Assembly (NCBI GenBank): GCA_018268785.1
Contig: JAFDVY010000034.1
Coordinates: 1-32,399, forward strand
Reading direction: 5' to 3'
Source of the DNA: Acidobacteriota bacterium
GTDB taxonomy: Bacteria; Acidobacteriota; Terriglobia; Acidiferrales; UBA7541
DNA length: 32,399 nucleotides
Part shown: piece by piece, positions 19,001 through 26,724 of the stretch
How the letters are laid out: each line of letters starts with the position of its first letter
Position numbering within the stretch: position 1 is the first letter of the stretch
The notes under the pieces: generated by a model
What the model was told of the DNA's origin: nothing
Seen by the model: only the letters and a program-made list of their open reading frames with translations
Databases searched by the model: none
Made by a program: the position numbers and the translations under genes

Positions 19001-19380
19001 ATGAGAACGGCATCGCCGTGCACTTCTACCTTGTCCGACGCGCCACCGACGGTGAGATGGACCGTGAGGCTTGCGGTTTGGTTCACATCCAGCTTGATGC
19101 CATCCTGCACGAATTTGCGAAAGCTTCTTGCTTCCGCTTCGACGCGATAATGGCCGACGGGCAAAGCAAGAATCAGAAACGCGCCCGTAGAATCCGTGGA
19201 AACGGTTCTGGCGAGGCCGGTTTCGATTTGCGTGGCGCTAACAGTTGCGCCGGAGATGGTGCCGCCGCTTGCGTCAAGAATTGTGCCGCGAATACTGCCG
19301 GTGGTTTCCTGCGCGCCGGCTGAAAAAGAAATTATGAGTGCGCACATTGCGACTAACGCCCATTGCGACGACAACTTCAT
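16051..19380 (-). CDS. TonB-dependent receptor with carboxypeptidase-regulatory-like domain (Oar-like)
   Basis: Outer-membrane beta-barrel transporter or adhesin of 1109 residues. A signal peptide ends near residue 23 (FSAGAQE). Residues 28-110 form a CarboxypepD_reg-like domain (GSIRGTILDASGGTISGATV). The plug spans about 115-260 with LPLNGRNFTQLGVLQPG and SVNGQRPESNNFLIDGADNF. The rest is barrel, with ITRSGTNNYHGALWEF and the C-terminal strand ending in Phe (VQFALKFLF) as needed for BAM insertion. This architecture is greatly expanded in Acidobacteriota. No SusD-like partner is adjacent, so the substrate cannot be inferred. ATG start with AGAGG 7 nt upstream; the 200 bp upstream show no convincing promoter. 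Confidence 0.93.
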   Translation of the reverse strand: MKLSSQWALVAMCALIISFSAGAQETTGSIRGTILDASGGTISGATVSATQIETGLARTVSTDSTGAFLILALPVGHYRVEAEARSFRKFVQDGIKLDVNQTASLTVHLTVGGASDKVEVHGDAVLIEATNTALGKTVGEREILDLPLNGRNFTQLGVLQPGVVPITPGLATAGGSLREGQAYSVNGQRPESNNFLIDGADNFNGVDGGYVMALPVDAISEFRILTHTANAEFGHSTGSTTNIITRSGTNNYHGALWEFIRNDMFDAKSFFAKNVEPLKRNQFGGAFGGPIKRDKTFFFLYYEGLRNRQGVTSVATVPSAAERTGNFRELCPEGFDAGGLCNNPGNQIYNVFAPAPQPIPFNTLPGINPISQNILAFYPLPNLPNNQFVATQSKPQNGDQFGVRFDHYLTSKDTLNFRYSFNQGNVTDPLSTSGANVPGFPVGEDQRAQNFVATETHTFSSSLVGLARFSFLRNKFLFGEHINHTDLQSLGFTYSPSLDVSSGPPFVQVAGFASVGDPITGPRNSYQNTFDLSSSLTWIRGRHELKFGGGYGHDQINVLQGIATNGFFVFVNAPLTNSFASFLIGQPIFFLQGSGDFARGLRGNNINAYAQDTFKVSSRFTVNLGLRYEIPFPYTEIHDRQNLFEPGVQSVVHPQAPAGLVYPGDPGVPRGLIQTKKDAFAPRIGFAWDPTGSGKWRVSSAYGIFYDPFYTGQGGPLQDPISAPPYLQTAQIGVPNFSDPYAGLPPPVNGFTQPMTLLVLNKDLKLPYAQDWNLNLQRSFGGDWLLEAGYIGTKGTRLPRLIEGNPTTFEPGDTSQTNADRRRLYSGCTRTNTNPCTFSSVGEIAGITNSSYNALQASLKKRFSHGLSFLGSYTYSKAIDDVSSFNITGSASQSTAGENDLAQNPFDLGKERGRSMFDARHRFVISYQWNLPFFENAEGWKRVALGGWQINGITTFMGGTPFTVYDSSGPSLQGGAPEISGFPSDRPNVVGDFTKGTCQPDPNGPIFQAGTPSCWITRDGFQQVTQLGQFGNAGRNIAQGPGFQQWDFSALKNFRITETKTIQFRGELFNIFNRANFGIPVNDINSSNFGAITSSQPGRLVQFALKFLF

Positions 19381-19581
19381 CGTTGAGCCTCTTTCGATTT
19401 CGATTGTTCAGGCCGGCGTCCGACCCGGAAGTTCAGCAGTCACCCCGGACTGCGGGGTCAGGACAGAGTCCGGCCCATTCAGGGATTTGTGTTTGTAAGA
19501 TAAAGCGGCGAGCTGCGGCAATAGTGGAAAAACACTAGAGAACAAGGAGAGAGGTGAAGCTTTTATCTCGAGCTGAATTTT

Positions 19582-20436
19582 TTACTTCGTTTTGGGTGGA
19601 CGGGGACATGCAGCGAGCTTAACCCACTGCGCGGCGTTGACGTTGACGCCGTTCGCATACAGAACCCAGTGGAGATGCGGGCCCGTGGAGCGGCCAGTGG
19701 AGCCGGCGTAGCCGAGAACGTCGCCTTTTTTAACCGAGGAGCCCGGCGTTACCTCGAGTTTCGACATGTGGAGATACATGGAGCCGAGGCCCTGTCCGTG
19801 ATCGATGCCAACGGCGTTACCGAGAACGTTGAATTTTTGCGCGTAGACGATTTTTCCATCGGCGATGGCACGAATCGGTTCGCCGGCGGGAGTGCGCTGA
19901 TCGATGCCGCCGTGAAATTCTCCCGTGGGCTTGCCATTGTGAAGACGCTTCACGCCGAAAGGAGAAGTGACACAGCCATCGACGGGAGGGGCGAGGGGAT
20001 CCTGCCAAAAACGCAGTTCGGAAACGCCATTGCGAAAATCGGTGAGGAGTTTGATTTCTTCTGGAGTGGAGCGGAGCGCTTCAATGTCCGCACTGAGACG
20101 GACATTTTCGGAGGGGAAACGCGTGGCGCGGACTGTGAATTTTTCTGAATCAAACTTGGCGCCTTGGGACGAGAGAAACTCAATTGTGTCGGGGCCGGGC
20201 GCGTCTTTCACCGAGACCGGCATGAGGCCGAACTTTTTGCCATCAGATTGAGGAAAGAGATGAATGGTGCGGTCATTCCATTTTGCTGAAGCGACGTCGC
20301 CAGTGCAGGTGAGGCGCAAAGTTTCGCCGAGATTTGCAGCCTTAGGCACGATCGTGCATTGCTGAGCGGCGACGCGGGTCGCATTAACCGCGGCGAAGAG
20401 CAAGCAAACGAAAAAAACACGGAGTCTGGTTCGCAA
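19582..20436 (-). CDS. Secreted LytM / M23 metallopeptidase
   Basis: Zinc endopeptidase of the LytM fold, expected to cut peptidoglycan cross-links in the periplasm. The product (284 residues with the chosen start) has a signal peptide, an Ig-like N-terminal half and a C-terminal M23 domain. Zinc ligands and active-site residues are complete: H-x3-D (HGGID, His175 and Asp179), His223 in YLHM and HLH in GPHLHW (His254, His256). The N-terminus has no ATG; I chose the TTG at 20434-20436, which has GAGG 6 nt upstream, over the TTG at 20446-20448. Divergent from the signalling phosphatase gene. Confidence 0.9.
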   Translation of the reverse strand: MRTRLRVFFVCLLFAAVNATRVAAQQCTIVPKAANLGETLRLTCTGDVASAKWNDRTIHLFPQSDGKKFGLMPVSVKDAPGPDTIEFLSSQGAKFDSEKFTVRATRFPSENVRLSADIEALRSTPEEIKLLTDFRNGVSELRFWQDPLAPPVDGCVTSPFGVKRLHNGKPTGEFHGGIDQRTPAGEPIRAIADGKIVYAQKFNVLGNAVGIDHGQGLGSMYLHMSKLEVTPGSSVKKGDVLGYAGSTGRSTGPHLHWVLYANGVNVNAAQWVKLAACPRPPKTK

Positions 20437-20553
20437 AATCGGCCTCAAATTTGGAATGTCTTAACATTTTGGGCCCCGTGTAGAGAACCTGCAAGGGATG
20501 CAAAGCGGGCAACTTCGCAAGAGGCACGGCATGGCAAAAGGGCCGCCCGTGCG

Positions 20554-20562
20554 TGCTACAAT
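20554..20562 (+). promoter_or_regulatory. Candidate extended -10 promoter of the phosphatase gene
   Basis: TGCTACAAT is identical to the 9-mer before pyrH (minus strand, 9264-9272) and fits the extended -10 class. It would start transcription near 20569, placing the ribosome binding site (GGAAAGAG, 20569-20576) at the very 5' end, which is tight. If real, it excludes the earlier ATG at 20531. Confidence 0.35.
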
Positions 20563-20578
20563 CACGCCGGAAAGAGAC

Positions 20579-22312
20579 ATGCCTGAAGCCCTTCCGATCA
20601 GCGAAGCCGTTCTGGAAGTTCATTCAAACGACGGCGGCAAGCGATACGTGCGCGTGACGCAGACGCCGTTTTTTATCGGGCGCGGGGCGGAGACCGGAAA
20701 CCATTTGCAATTGAATGACCGCCGAATTTCGCGGAACTGCGCGGCGATCGTGAGCGAAGCGAACAAGTTTTACGTTGAGGATCGCGGGCAGCGGCGCGGC
20801 TTGTTTGTGAACGGCGAAAAAGTGGAGAGTCGCGAGCTGCAGGCGGGCGACGTTATTTCATTTGGCCTCGAAGATTCCTACGAAGTAATTTTTCAGTCGT
20901 CCGAGAGATCCGGCGACGAATCGATTCCGATGTTTTTGACGCGGATCGAACACATGACGAAGACGGACCAATCGTCCGGCGGATTGAACAAGCTGAATTT
21001 GCTGCTGGAAGCGACAACGCTTCTTCATTCGCAACTGCCGCTCGATTCCGTGCTGGGAAAAATGCTGGATCATGCGATTTCCGTGACCAATGCGGATCGC
21101 GGGCTCCTGCTGGAGACGGACCACTCGGGGAAATTGAGCGTGCGGCTTGCGCGAAAAAATGGCGGGATGCGTTTGCCGCCGGAAAGCCTTTCGCCATCGC
21201 AAACGGCAATTCAGATGGCTTTGAAGCAGCAATCGGCGGTGATCACGGAAGATTTGGCGCAAGCGGAGATGAATCTGCAGGAAGCGCAGAGCATCGTGGC
21301 GCAAGGCCTGCGTTCCGTGGTGGTGATCCCTTTGTATTCGGTGACGCGAGCGAACTCGGATGAATCGCTGATGGACATCAGCCGCGGGCAATTTTTGGGC
21401 GTGGTGTATTTGGATTCGCGGCGCCCGGCGGCGTTTTCGAAATTGGACCGGCAGATCCTGGACGCGCTGGCAGCAGATGCGGCGGGCACACTGGACAATG
21501 CGCGACTTGTGGAGCGCGAACGCGAACGGCAGCGGCTGGAAGCGGAAATCAACATTGCGCGGGATATTCAGCAAGCGCTTCTGCCGCGGGGCTTCAAGGA
21601 TTATGCGCACCTGGACGTCTCCGGGTGCAACTTCCCCTGTCTTTCGGTGGGAGGAGATTATTTCGACGTTTTCCCAATCGATGACGACCGCACGGCATTT
21701 CTGATCGCGGACGTTTCAGGGAAAGGACTGGGTGCGGCGCTGCTGACCACGATGTTGCAAGGCGCGCTTTCCGGATTGACGATTGGCGTGGATCCGGCGC
21801 GCGTGTTCAATCACATCAACCGGTTTCTTTGCGATCACGCGGAAGTGGGACGCTACGCAACGATGTTTTTCGGCGTGATGGATGCAAAGGGACATCTGGA
21901 GTTCATCAATGCAGGACATCCTTCGCCCTATTTAATCCGGCATGGAAAGGCGGAAACGCCATTCACGGAGGGGTCTTATCCTGTGGGGCTTGTGCCAGAG
22001 GCGGAATATACGGCGGCGTGTTTGAAACTGGAGCCGGGCGATACGCTGGTGCTCTTCAGCGATGGCGTGACGGAAGCGATGGACCCTGAAGATGAAATGT
22101 TCGGGATGAAGCGTCTCGAAGAAGTGCTGAACGACAAGAGCGACGTGACTTTGGAGCATTTGCAGAAGTGCATTCTTGAATCGGTGGAGAATTTTGTGCG
22201 CGGTGCGCGGCAGGCGGACGATTTGACGATGCTGCTGGTGCGGTTCCAGGCGACAGCACAGAGCGCAACGCCGGATACGGATGCGCCTTCGACGTCGAGC
22301 GCGGTGGCGTAG
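20579..22312 (+). CDS. FHA-GAF-SpoIIE/PP2C signalling phosphatase
   Basis: Cytoplasmic signalling protein of 577 residues. Residues 10-107 form an FHA phosphothreonine-binding domain (FIGRGAETG, RRISRNC, LFVNGEK). A GAF sensor domain spans about 140-310, a helical linker rich in Glu/Arg follows, then a PPM/SpoIIE serine phosphatase (about 325-555) with metal-binding aspartates in VGGDYFDVF (Asp360), ADVSGKGLGAALL (Asp378), FSDGVTEA (Asp495) and ADDLTMLL (Asp547, Asp548). Such RsbU-like proteins usually dephosphorylate anti-sigma-factor antagonists. The FHA histidine expected after Ser-Arg is replaced (Ser51-Arg-Asn-Cys54). Start ATG 20579 has GGAAAGAG upstream; an ATG at 20531 with AAGAGG is the alternative. 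Confidence 0.88.
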   Translation: MPEALPISEAVLEVHSNDGGKRYVRVTQTPFFIGRGAETGNHLQLNDRRISRNCAAIVSEANKFYVEDRGQRRGLFVNGEKVESRELQAGDVISFGLEDSYEVIFQSSERSGDESIPMFLTRIEHMTKTDQSSGGLNKLNLLLEATTLLHSQLPLDSVLGKMLDHAISVTNADRGLLLETDHSGKLSVRLARKNGGMRLPPESLSPSQTAIQMALKQQSAVITEDLAQAEMNLQEAQSIVAQGLRSVVVIPLYSVTRANSDESLMDISRGQFLGVVYLDSRRPAAFSKLDRQILDALAADAAGTLDNARLVERERERQRLEAEINIARDIQQALLPRGFKDYAHLDVSGCNFPCLSVGGDYFDVFPIDDDRTAFLIADVSGKGLGAALLTTMLQGALSGLTIGVDPARVFNHINRFLCDHAEVGRYATMFFGVMDAKGHLEFINAGHPSPYLIRHGKAETPFTEGSYPVGLVPEAEYTAACLKLEPGDTLVLFSDGVTEAMDPEDEMFGMKRLEEVLNDKSDVTLEHLQKCILESVENFVRGARQADDLTMLLVRFQATAQSATPDTDAPSTSSAVA

Positions 22313-22363
22313 TACCACTCCCTCCAGGAAATAACTTTGCCTCCAGACCCTTCCTGATCTTTC

Positions 22364-22400
22364 ACGAAAAGCAGATTCCTCGCTTCGCTCGGAATGACAC
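22364..22400 (-). repeat. Hairpin repeat bounded by TGTCATTCC and GGAATCTGCTTTT, copy 2
   Basis: On the minus strand TGTCATTCC, the centre GAGCGAAGCGA and GGAATCTGCTTTT follow each other. It lies in the 121-bp gap between the convergent phosphatase and oxidoreductase genes. This motif is known as a very widespread intergenic repeat; mistranslated it gives the recurring spurious peptide CHSERSEES. Copy 1 is at 14209-14251. Confidence 0.7.
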
Positions 22401-22433
22401 GAAACAAGCCTACATCGGCTACTGAGGTTATGT

Positions 22434-24749
22434 TTATTGCACAGAAGCACGGGAAAACGTCACAAGAATCGCTTTCGATGTGGGCGTGTTGCTTGTTTTT
22501 GCGACGCTATCGAGCGGGACAAGTACGTTCGCTTCCGGAAAATAGGCCGCCGCACAACGCCGGGGAATGTCGTACGCAACCGCGAGAAAGTTGCGGGCAA
22601 CGCGCTGCTCTTCTCCGCCAGGCCCGGCAAAATGACTGGTGATATCGAGCTTCTCGCCGCGATTCCAGCCATGCTCTCGCATATCGTCCTCATTCAAGAA
22701 CACGACACGGCGACCGCCATGAATGCCCCGATAGCGATCATCCAGGCCATAAATCGTTGTGTTGAACTGATCGTGGCTGCGAATCGTGGTGAGCAGGAAC
22801 TGGCCCGCGTTTAGTTTGCGGGGCTGCAATGCACCGGGAATGAAATTGGCTTTTCCGGTCTCGGTGATGAACTTCCCTTCTCTAGCGGCATTGGGAAGAT
22901 AAAATCCGCCGGGCTTGCGAACTTTTCGATTCATATCGTCGCAACCAGGAACGATCCGCGAAATCAGATCGCGAATGCGATCGTAATCCTCGACCAGATG
23001 GAGCCAATCCACTTTGGAGCGCGAGCCAAGTGTGGCTTGAGCGAGTTGCGCGACGATTGCAGGTTCACTCGGCAGCTCAGGCCACGGCGGCACAAGCTTC
23101 CCTTGCGATGCGTGGACAATGCCCATCGAGTTTTCGACGGTGACAAATTGTGCGCCAGATTTTTGCAAATCGCGGTCAGTTCGACCCAGGCAAGGCAGGA
23201 TCAGTGCGGATTTCCCCGCAACCAGATGGGAACGGTTGAGTTTTGTAGAGACATGGACGGTGAGGGTGCACTTTTGCAGAGCGGCAGCAGTACGCTCGGT
23301 GTCGGGTGTGGCAGAGAGAAAATTACCGCCCATTGCGAAAAAAACTTTCGCCTCGCCGCGCTCCATGGCGCGAATGGAACCAACGACGTCGTAACCGTGC
23401 GTGCGCGGCGGCGCAAATCCAAAGGCGGATTGAAGCGAATCCAGAAAACTGTCCGACATCCTTTCGGAAATGCCCATCGTACGGTCGCCCTGCACGTTGG
23501 AATGGCCGCGCACGGGACACACTCCAGCGCCGGGGCGGCCGATTTGCCCGCGCAGCAGGTGCATGTGCACAATTTCCTGGATGGTGGCGACGGCGTCTTT
23601 CTGTTGCGTGAGCCCCATGGCCCAGCAGGAGATCATTGCCTTTGAGTTTTTGACGAGTTGCGCGATCCGCGCGATTTCTTCGCGAGAAACGCCGCTCTGT
23701 TCTACGATGTCATTCCAAGGTGTTGCATCGGCCATGGCGCGAAATGCTTCGAAACCATGCGTATGGTCGCGGACAAAGCCGTGGGCAAGAACCGCACCGG
23801 GATTGCGCGCTTCATCTTCAAGAAGAACTTTGCAGACACCGCGAAAAAAGGCGAGATCTCCGCTGAGACGGACGCGGACGAAATGGCTGGCAATCCTTGT
23901 TCCGCTGCCGAGCAGATGGAGGACTTCCCGAGGATGTTTGAAGCGGCTCAAGCCGGCTTCAGAAAGCGGATTGACGCTGATGATCGTCGCTCCGCGGCGA
24001 GCGGCTCGCTGCAGAGTTGTCAACATGCGGGGATGATTCGTACCTGGATTTTGGCCGATGACGAAAATGGCGTCCGCCAAATCGAAATCGGACAGCTTCA
24101 CAGTGCCCTTGCCGACGCCGATGGATTGCTTGAGCGCAACGCCGGAGGATTCATGGCACATGTTGGAACAATCGGGGAGATTGTTGGTGCCAAACTCACG
24201 AACAAAAAGTTGGTAGAGAAAGGCGGCTTCGTTGCTCGTGCGGCCGGAGGTGTAGAAAATCGCTTCGTTCGGGTTGGAGAGGGCGTTGAGCCGTGCTGCG
24301 ATCAACTGAAACGCGTCTTTCCATGCGATTGGCTCATAGTGGTCGGCATTTTCTTGCAGAAGCATGGGGTGCGTGAGGCGGCCTTGCTGGCCGAGCCAAT
24401 GATCGGATTGGCGAGAGAGTTGTTCGACGCTCCATTGGCGAAAAAAATCCGGCGTGACGCGTTTCGTCGTGGCTTCCTCGGCGATCGCTTTGGCGCCGTT
24501 TTCGCAATATTCGTTGACGCTGCGCTCGTTGTCAGGATCGGGCCAGGCGCACCCGGGACAATCAAAACCCTCAAATTGATTGAGGCGCGCAAGTGTGGAA
24601 GCGCCGCGGGCAATGCCAGGGGCGCCGAGCGCATAGCGCAAAGCAGTTGTGATGGACGCGATTCCGCCTGACACTTCGGGTGGAGAAGAAACGACGGCCG
24701 CTTTTTCCTCCTGCGGAGGCTGTGCCTGGGTTTTCCGTGCCACATTCAA
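22434..24749 (-). CDS. YdeP-like molybdopterin oxidoreductase
   Basis: Member of the formate dehydrogenase H / YdeP branch of the bis-MGD molybdenum enzymes, 771 residues. The N-terminal cysteines GFDCPGCAWPDP (Cys64, Cys67) and Cys82 could bind an iron-sulfur cluster. The active-site region SNMCHESSG (Cys198) offers the molybdenum ligand. Cofactor-binding blocks follow: IGQNPGTNHPRML, SVNPLSEAGL, RGQIGRPGAGVCPVRGHSNVQGDRTMG, FFAMGGNF and the C-terminal molydopterin dinucleotide-binding domain (SHDQFNTTIYG). E. coli YdeP is linked to acid resistance; the reaction is unknown. The start is uncertain: TTG at 24749 or GTG at 24743, neither with a ribosome binding site. No FdhD gene is in the window. 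It follows a DUF427 gene by 30 bp. Confidence 0.87.
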   Translation of the reverse strand: MNVARKTQAQPPQEEKAAVVSSPPEVSGGIASITTALRYALGAPGIARGASTLARLNQFEGFDCPGCAWPDPDNERSVNEYCENGAKAIAEEATTKRVTPDFFRQWSVEQLSRQSDHWLGQQGRLTHPMLLQENADHYEPIAWKDAFQLIAARLNALSNPNEAIFYTSGRTSNEAAFLYQLFVREFGTNNLPDCSNMCHESSGVALKQSIGVGKGTVKLSDFDLADAIFVIGQNPGTNHPRMLTTLQRAARRGATIISVNPLSEAGLSRFKHPREVLHLLGSGTRIASHFVRVRLSGDLAFFRGVCKVLLEDEARNPGAVLAHGFVRDHTHGFEAFRAMADATPWNDIVEQSGVSREEIARIAQLVKNSKAMISCWAMGLTQQKDAVATIQEIVHMHLLRGQIGRPGAGVCPVRGHSNVQGDRTMGISERMSDSFLDSLQSAFGFAPPRTHGYDVVGSIRAMERGEAKVFFAMGGNFLSATPDTERTAAALQKCTLTVHVSTKLNRSHLVAGKSALILPCLGRTDRDLQKSGAQFVTVENSMGIVHASQGKLVPPWPELPSEPAIVAQLAQATLGSRSKVDWLHLVEDYDRIRDLISRIVPGCDDMNRKVRKPGGFYLPNAAREGKFITETGKANFIPGALQPRKLNAGQFLLTTIRSHDQFNTTIYGLDDRYRGIHGGRRVVFLNEDDMREHGWNRGEKLDITSHFAGPGGEEQRVARNFLAVAYDIPRRCAAAYFPEANVLVPLDSVAKTSNTPTSKAILVTFSRASVQ

Positions 24750-24779
24750 GGTGTACCACAGGTGGGGATGCAGCGGGAT

Positions 24780-25064
24780 TCAGACTTCGACGCGAACGCC
24801 TTTCCAGAACGCGACGCGTCCTCTGATTTGTTTTGCGGCTTCGCTGGGCTCGGGGTAATACCAGGCGGCGTTTTCGTTTTTGAGACCATCGACTTCGAGA
24901 CTGTAATAGCGGGCAGTTCCCTTCCACGGGCAGACGGTGGTGTGATTGCTCGATTTGAGGAAATCCTGTTTGACGGATTCGAGGGGGAAGTATTGATTTC
25001 CTTCGACGACGACGCAGGCGTCACTGTCTGCAATGAGTTTTCCGGCCCAATAGGCTTTCGGCAT
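24780..25064 (-). CDS. DUF427 family protein
   Basis: The 94-residue product starts MPKAYWAGKLIADSDAC and has the DUF427 hallmarks YFPLESV, TVCPWKGTARYYSLEV and AAWYYPEPSEAAKQIRGRVAFW. The family folds as a small beta-tent domain; its activity is not established. The ATG at 25062-25064 is chosen; the longer frame reads through the hairpin at 25081-25102. Same strand as the YdeP-like gene and 30 bp upstream of it, so the two are probably one transcript. Confidence 0.9.
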   Translation of the reverse strand: MPKAYWAGKLIADSDACVVVEGNQYFPLESVKQDFLKSSNHTTVCPWKGTARYYSLEVDGLKNENAAWYYPEPSEAAKQIRGRVAFWKGVRVEV

Positions 25065-25080
25065 ACTCGTTCTCTTTCTT

Positions 25081-25102
25081 GCACGGGCGCTGGAGCCCGT
25101 GC
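25081..25102. repeat. Perfect inverted repeat upstream of DUF427
   Basis: GCACGGGC (25081-25088) and GCCCGTGC (25095-25102) with a 6-nt centre GCTGGA. It sits in the 121-bp divergent gap between DUF427 and the DUF6526 gene. It resembles the other GGC-type intergenic hairpins in the window but lacks the CTTTAG centre. Confidence 0.5.
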
Positions 25103-25185
25103 GGGGCGCAATTTTGCAATTTGCATCTAACCAATGAGATTGCATTTGCATCGATAACGTTACATGAGTCTCAGGGAGAGTCTCG

Positions 25186-25623
25186 ATGGCTGAACAACAA
25201 AACTATACAAATCACGTAAAATTTGTGCCGCTGTTCCATTTTTTCGCGCTGCCAGTGCTGGGGCTGTATTTCTTGTGGACGTTGTACCGCTTGTGGACTT
25301 CGCACTTCTCGGTAGACGGATTTGTGAACGTGGTCGTAGCGGCCGCGTTGCTGGCTTCGCTGTTGTGCGGGCGGCTGTTTGCGCTGGCGGTGCAGGACCG
25401 CGTCATCCGGTTGGAAGAACGACTGCGATTTGCGCGGCTGCTGCCTACGGATTTGAACGCGCGATATGACGAGTTGACGATTTCGCAGATTGTGTCGCTG
25501 CGATTTGCAAGCGATGCGGAATTGCCGGAACTGGCGCGCAAGGTGTTGGACGAAAGGGTGCAGGACCGGAAACAGATCAAGCAAATGGTAAAGAACTGGC
25601 GGGCGGATCATCTTCGAGCTTGA
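25186..25623 (+). CDS. DUF6526-like two-helix membrane protein
   Basis: The 145-residue product has two membrane segments (about 14-38 and 44-70) and a charged C-terminal half (LEERLRFARLLPTDLNARYDEL, ISQIVSLRFASDAELPELARKVL) that ends basic. The pattern matches the DUF6526 family as I recall it; function unknown. ATG start with AGGGAGAG 5-12 nt upstream. Convergent with the aldo/keto reductase gene, 22 bp apart; a weak GCGCC/GGCGC inverted repeat at 25626-25640 may be the shared terminator. Confidence 0.8.
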   Translation: MAEQQNYTNHVKFVPLFHFFALPVLGLYFLWTLYRLWTSHFSVDGFVNVVVAAALLASLLCGRLFALAVQDRVIRLEERLRFARLLPTDLNARYDELTISQIVSLRFASDAELPELARKVLDERVQDRKQIKQMVKNWRADHLRA

Positions 25624-25645
25624 TAAGCGCCTGACGGGCGCCTGG

Positions 25646-26614
25646 TTACCGCGCGACTGCGGCGGCGGCTCCCTCTATTTCTGAAATATCCTGTGGCGTG
25701 AGGGCCAGATCCGCGGCGCCGATGATGCCGTCAATTTGTTTGGCGCTGCGTGAGCCCACAATGGCGCCGGTAATTGCTTCATTCTTCAGCACCCAAGCGA
25801 TGGCGACTTCTCCGGGGCCACGGCCGTGCCGGGCTCCGACGTTTTTCATTCGATCCACCAATTCAATATTTTTGGAGAGTTTTGGCTCGCGGAATTCGGG
25901 ATTGCGCGAACGGAAATCGCCGGGGGGAAGCGCGGCGGCGCGTTCGCGGTTCATGCTGCCCGTGAGAAGGCCGGAAGCCATGGGTGCATAGCTGATCGTG
26001 CCGATTCCCTGCTCCAGGCAAAATGGGAGATTCTCGGCTTCAATGGCACGGCGAAGGATCGAGTACGGCGGCTGATTTGAAGTGACCGGGGCGATGGCTT
26101 GTGCGCGGCGCATTTGCGCGGGGTCAAAATTCGAAACGCCGATCCAGCGGACTTTACCTTCTTTTTGAAGCGCGGCCATAGTTTGCCAGGCTTCTTCCAG
26201 TTGAGGGCCGTTATCGCGCGGCGGCCAGTGCATTTGGTAGAGATCAATCACATCGATTTGCAGGCGGCGGAGACTGTCTTCACATTCCTCGCGGACGGAA
26301 GCTGCGGAATGGCTGGAGTTGATTTTCCCATCAGCGTCCCAACGGAGCGAGCATTTCGTGAAAACGTAAGGCTCTGCGCCGGGCCATGTCTGGAGTGCGC
26401 GGGCGACGACTTCTTCTGAATGGCCGAGGCCGTAGACGGCGGCGGTATCGATCCAGTTGATGCCGTGTTCCAGGGCGCGATGGATTGCGGCAATGGAATC
26501 GGCGTCGTCCTGCGTGCCCCAAGCAAACTCCCATCCGGGACCGCCAGCTGCCCATGCTCCGAACCCGATGCGGGTGATTTGAAGGTCCGAGTTGCCGAGT
26601 TTTTTGGTTTGCAT
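25646..26614 (-). CDS. Aldo/keto reductase
   Basis: NADPH-dependent oxidoreductase of the AKR TIM-barrel superfamily, 322 residues, cytoplasmic. The catalytic tetrad is visible: Asp56 and Tyr61 in DTAAVYG, Lys87 in FTKCS, His129 in QMHWP. GVSNF, NQPPYSILRR and the cofactor loop VGSRSAKQI are also present. Residues resemble the YajO/IolS-like branch rather than the classical steroid reductases. ATG at 26612-26614 is preceded by AGGA 7 nt upstream; an ATG ten codons earlier has no site. It lies 110 bp downstream of the large lipoprotein gene on the same strand. Substrate not deducible. Confidence 0.92.
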   Translation of the reverse strand: MQTKKLGNSDLQITRIGFGAWAAGGPGWEFAWGTQDDADSIAAIHRALEHGINWIDTAAVYGLGHSEEVVARALQTWPGAEPYVFTKCSLRWDADGKINSSHSAASVREECEDSLRRLQIDVIDLYQMHWPPRDNGPQLEEAWQTMAALQKEGKVRWIGVSNFDPAQMRRAQAIAPVTSNQPPYSILRRAIEAENLPFCLEQGIGTISYAPMASGLLTGSMNRERAAALPPGDFRSRNPEFREPKLSKNIELVDRMKNVGARHGRGPGEVAIAWVLKNEAITGAIVGSRSAKQIDGIIGAADLALTPQDISEIEGAAAAVAR

Positions 26615-26724
26615 GGCGGTGTCCTGTGTCGGGCTTCGCGGCATGATGACGATTGTTTCGATGAAACAGTTTAGGGAAAGGTTAGGCGCATGCCAATAAA
26701 AAGAAGTTTTCGTGTGGAAGCTGG

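Noticed and set aside
20498..20578. Extended N-terminus for the FHA-GAF phosphatase
   Set aside because: The first in-frame ATG (20498) has no ribosome binding site; the ATG at 20531 remains possible but the start at 20579 sits closest to the FHA fold and has GGAAAGAG upstream.
22394..22642. Short open frames over the gap between the phosphatase and oxidoreductase genes
   Set aside because: They contain the CHSERSEES-type repeat in translation or overlap the oxidoreductase; they are known spurious products of that repeat.
23658..24671. Plus-strand open frame of 337 codons
   Set aside because: It is antisense to the YdeP-like oxidoreductase, whose cofactor motifs are intact on the minus strand.
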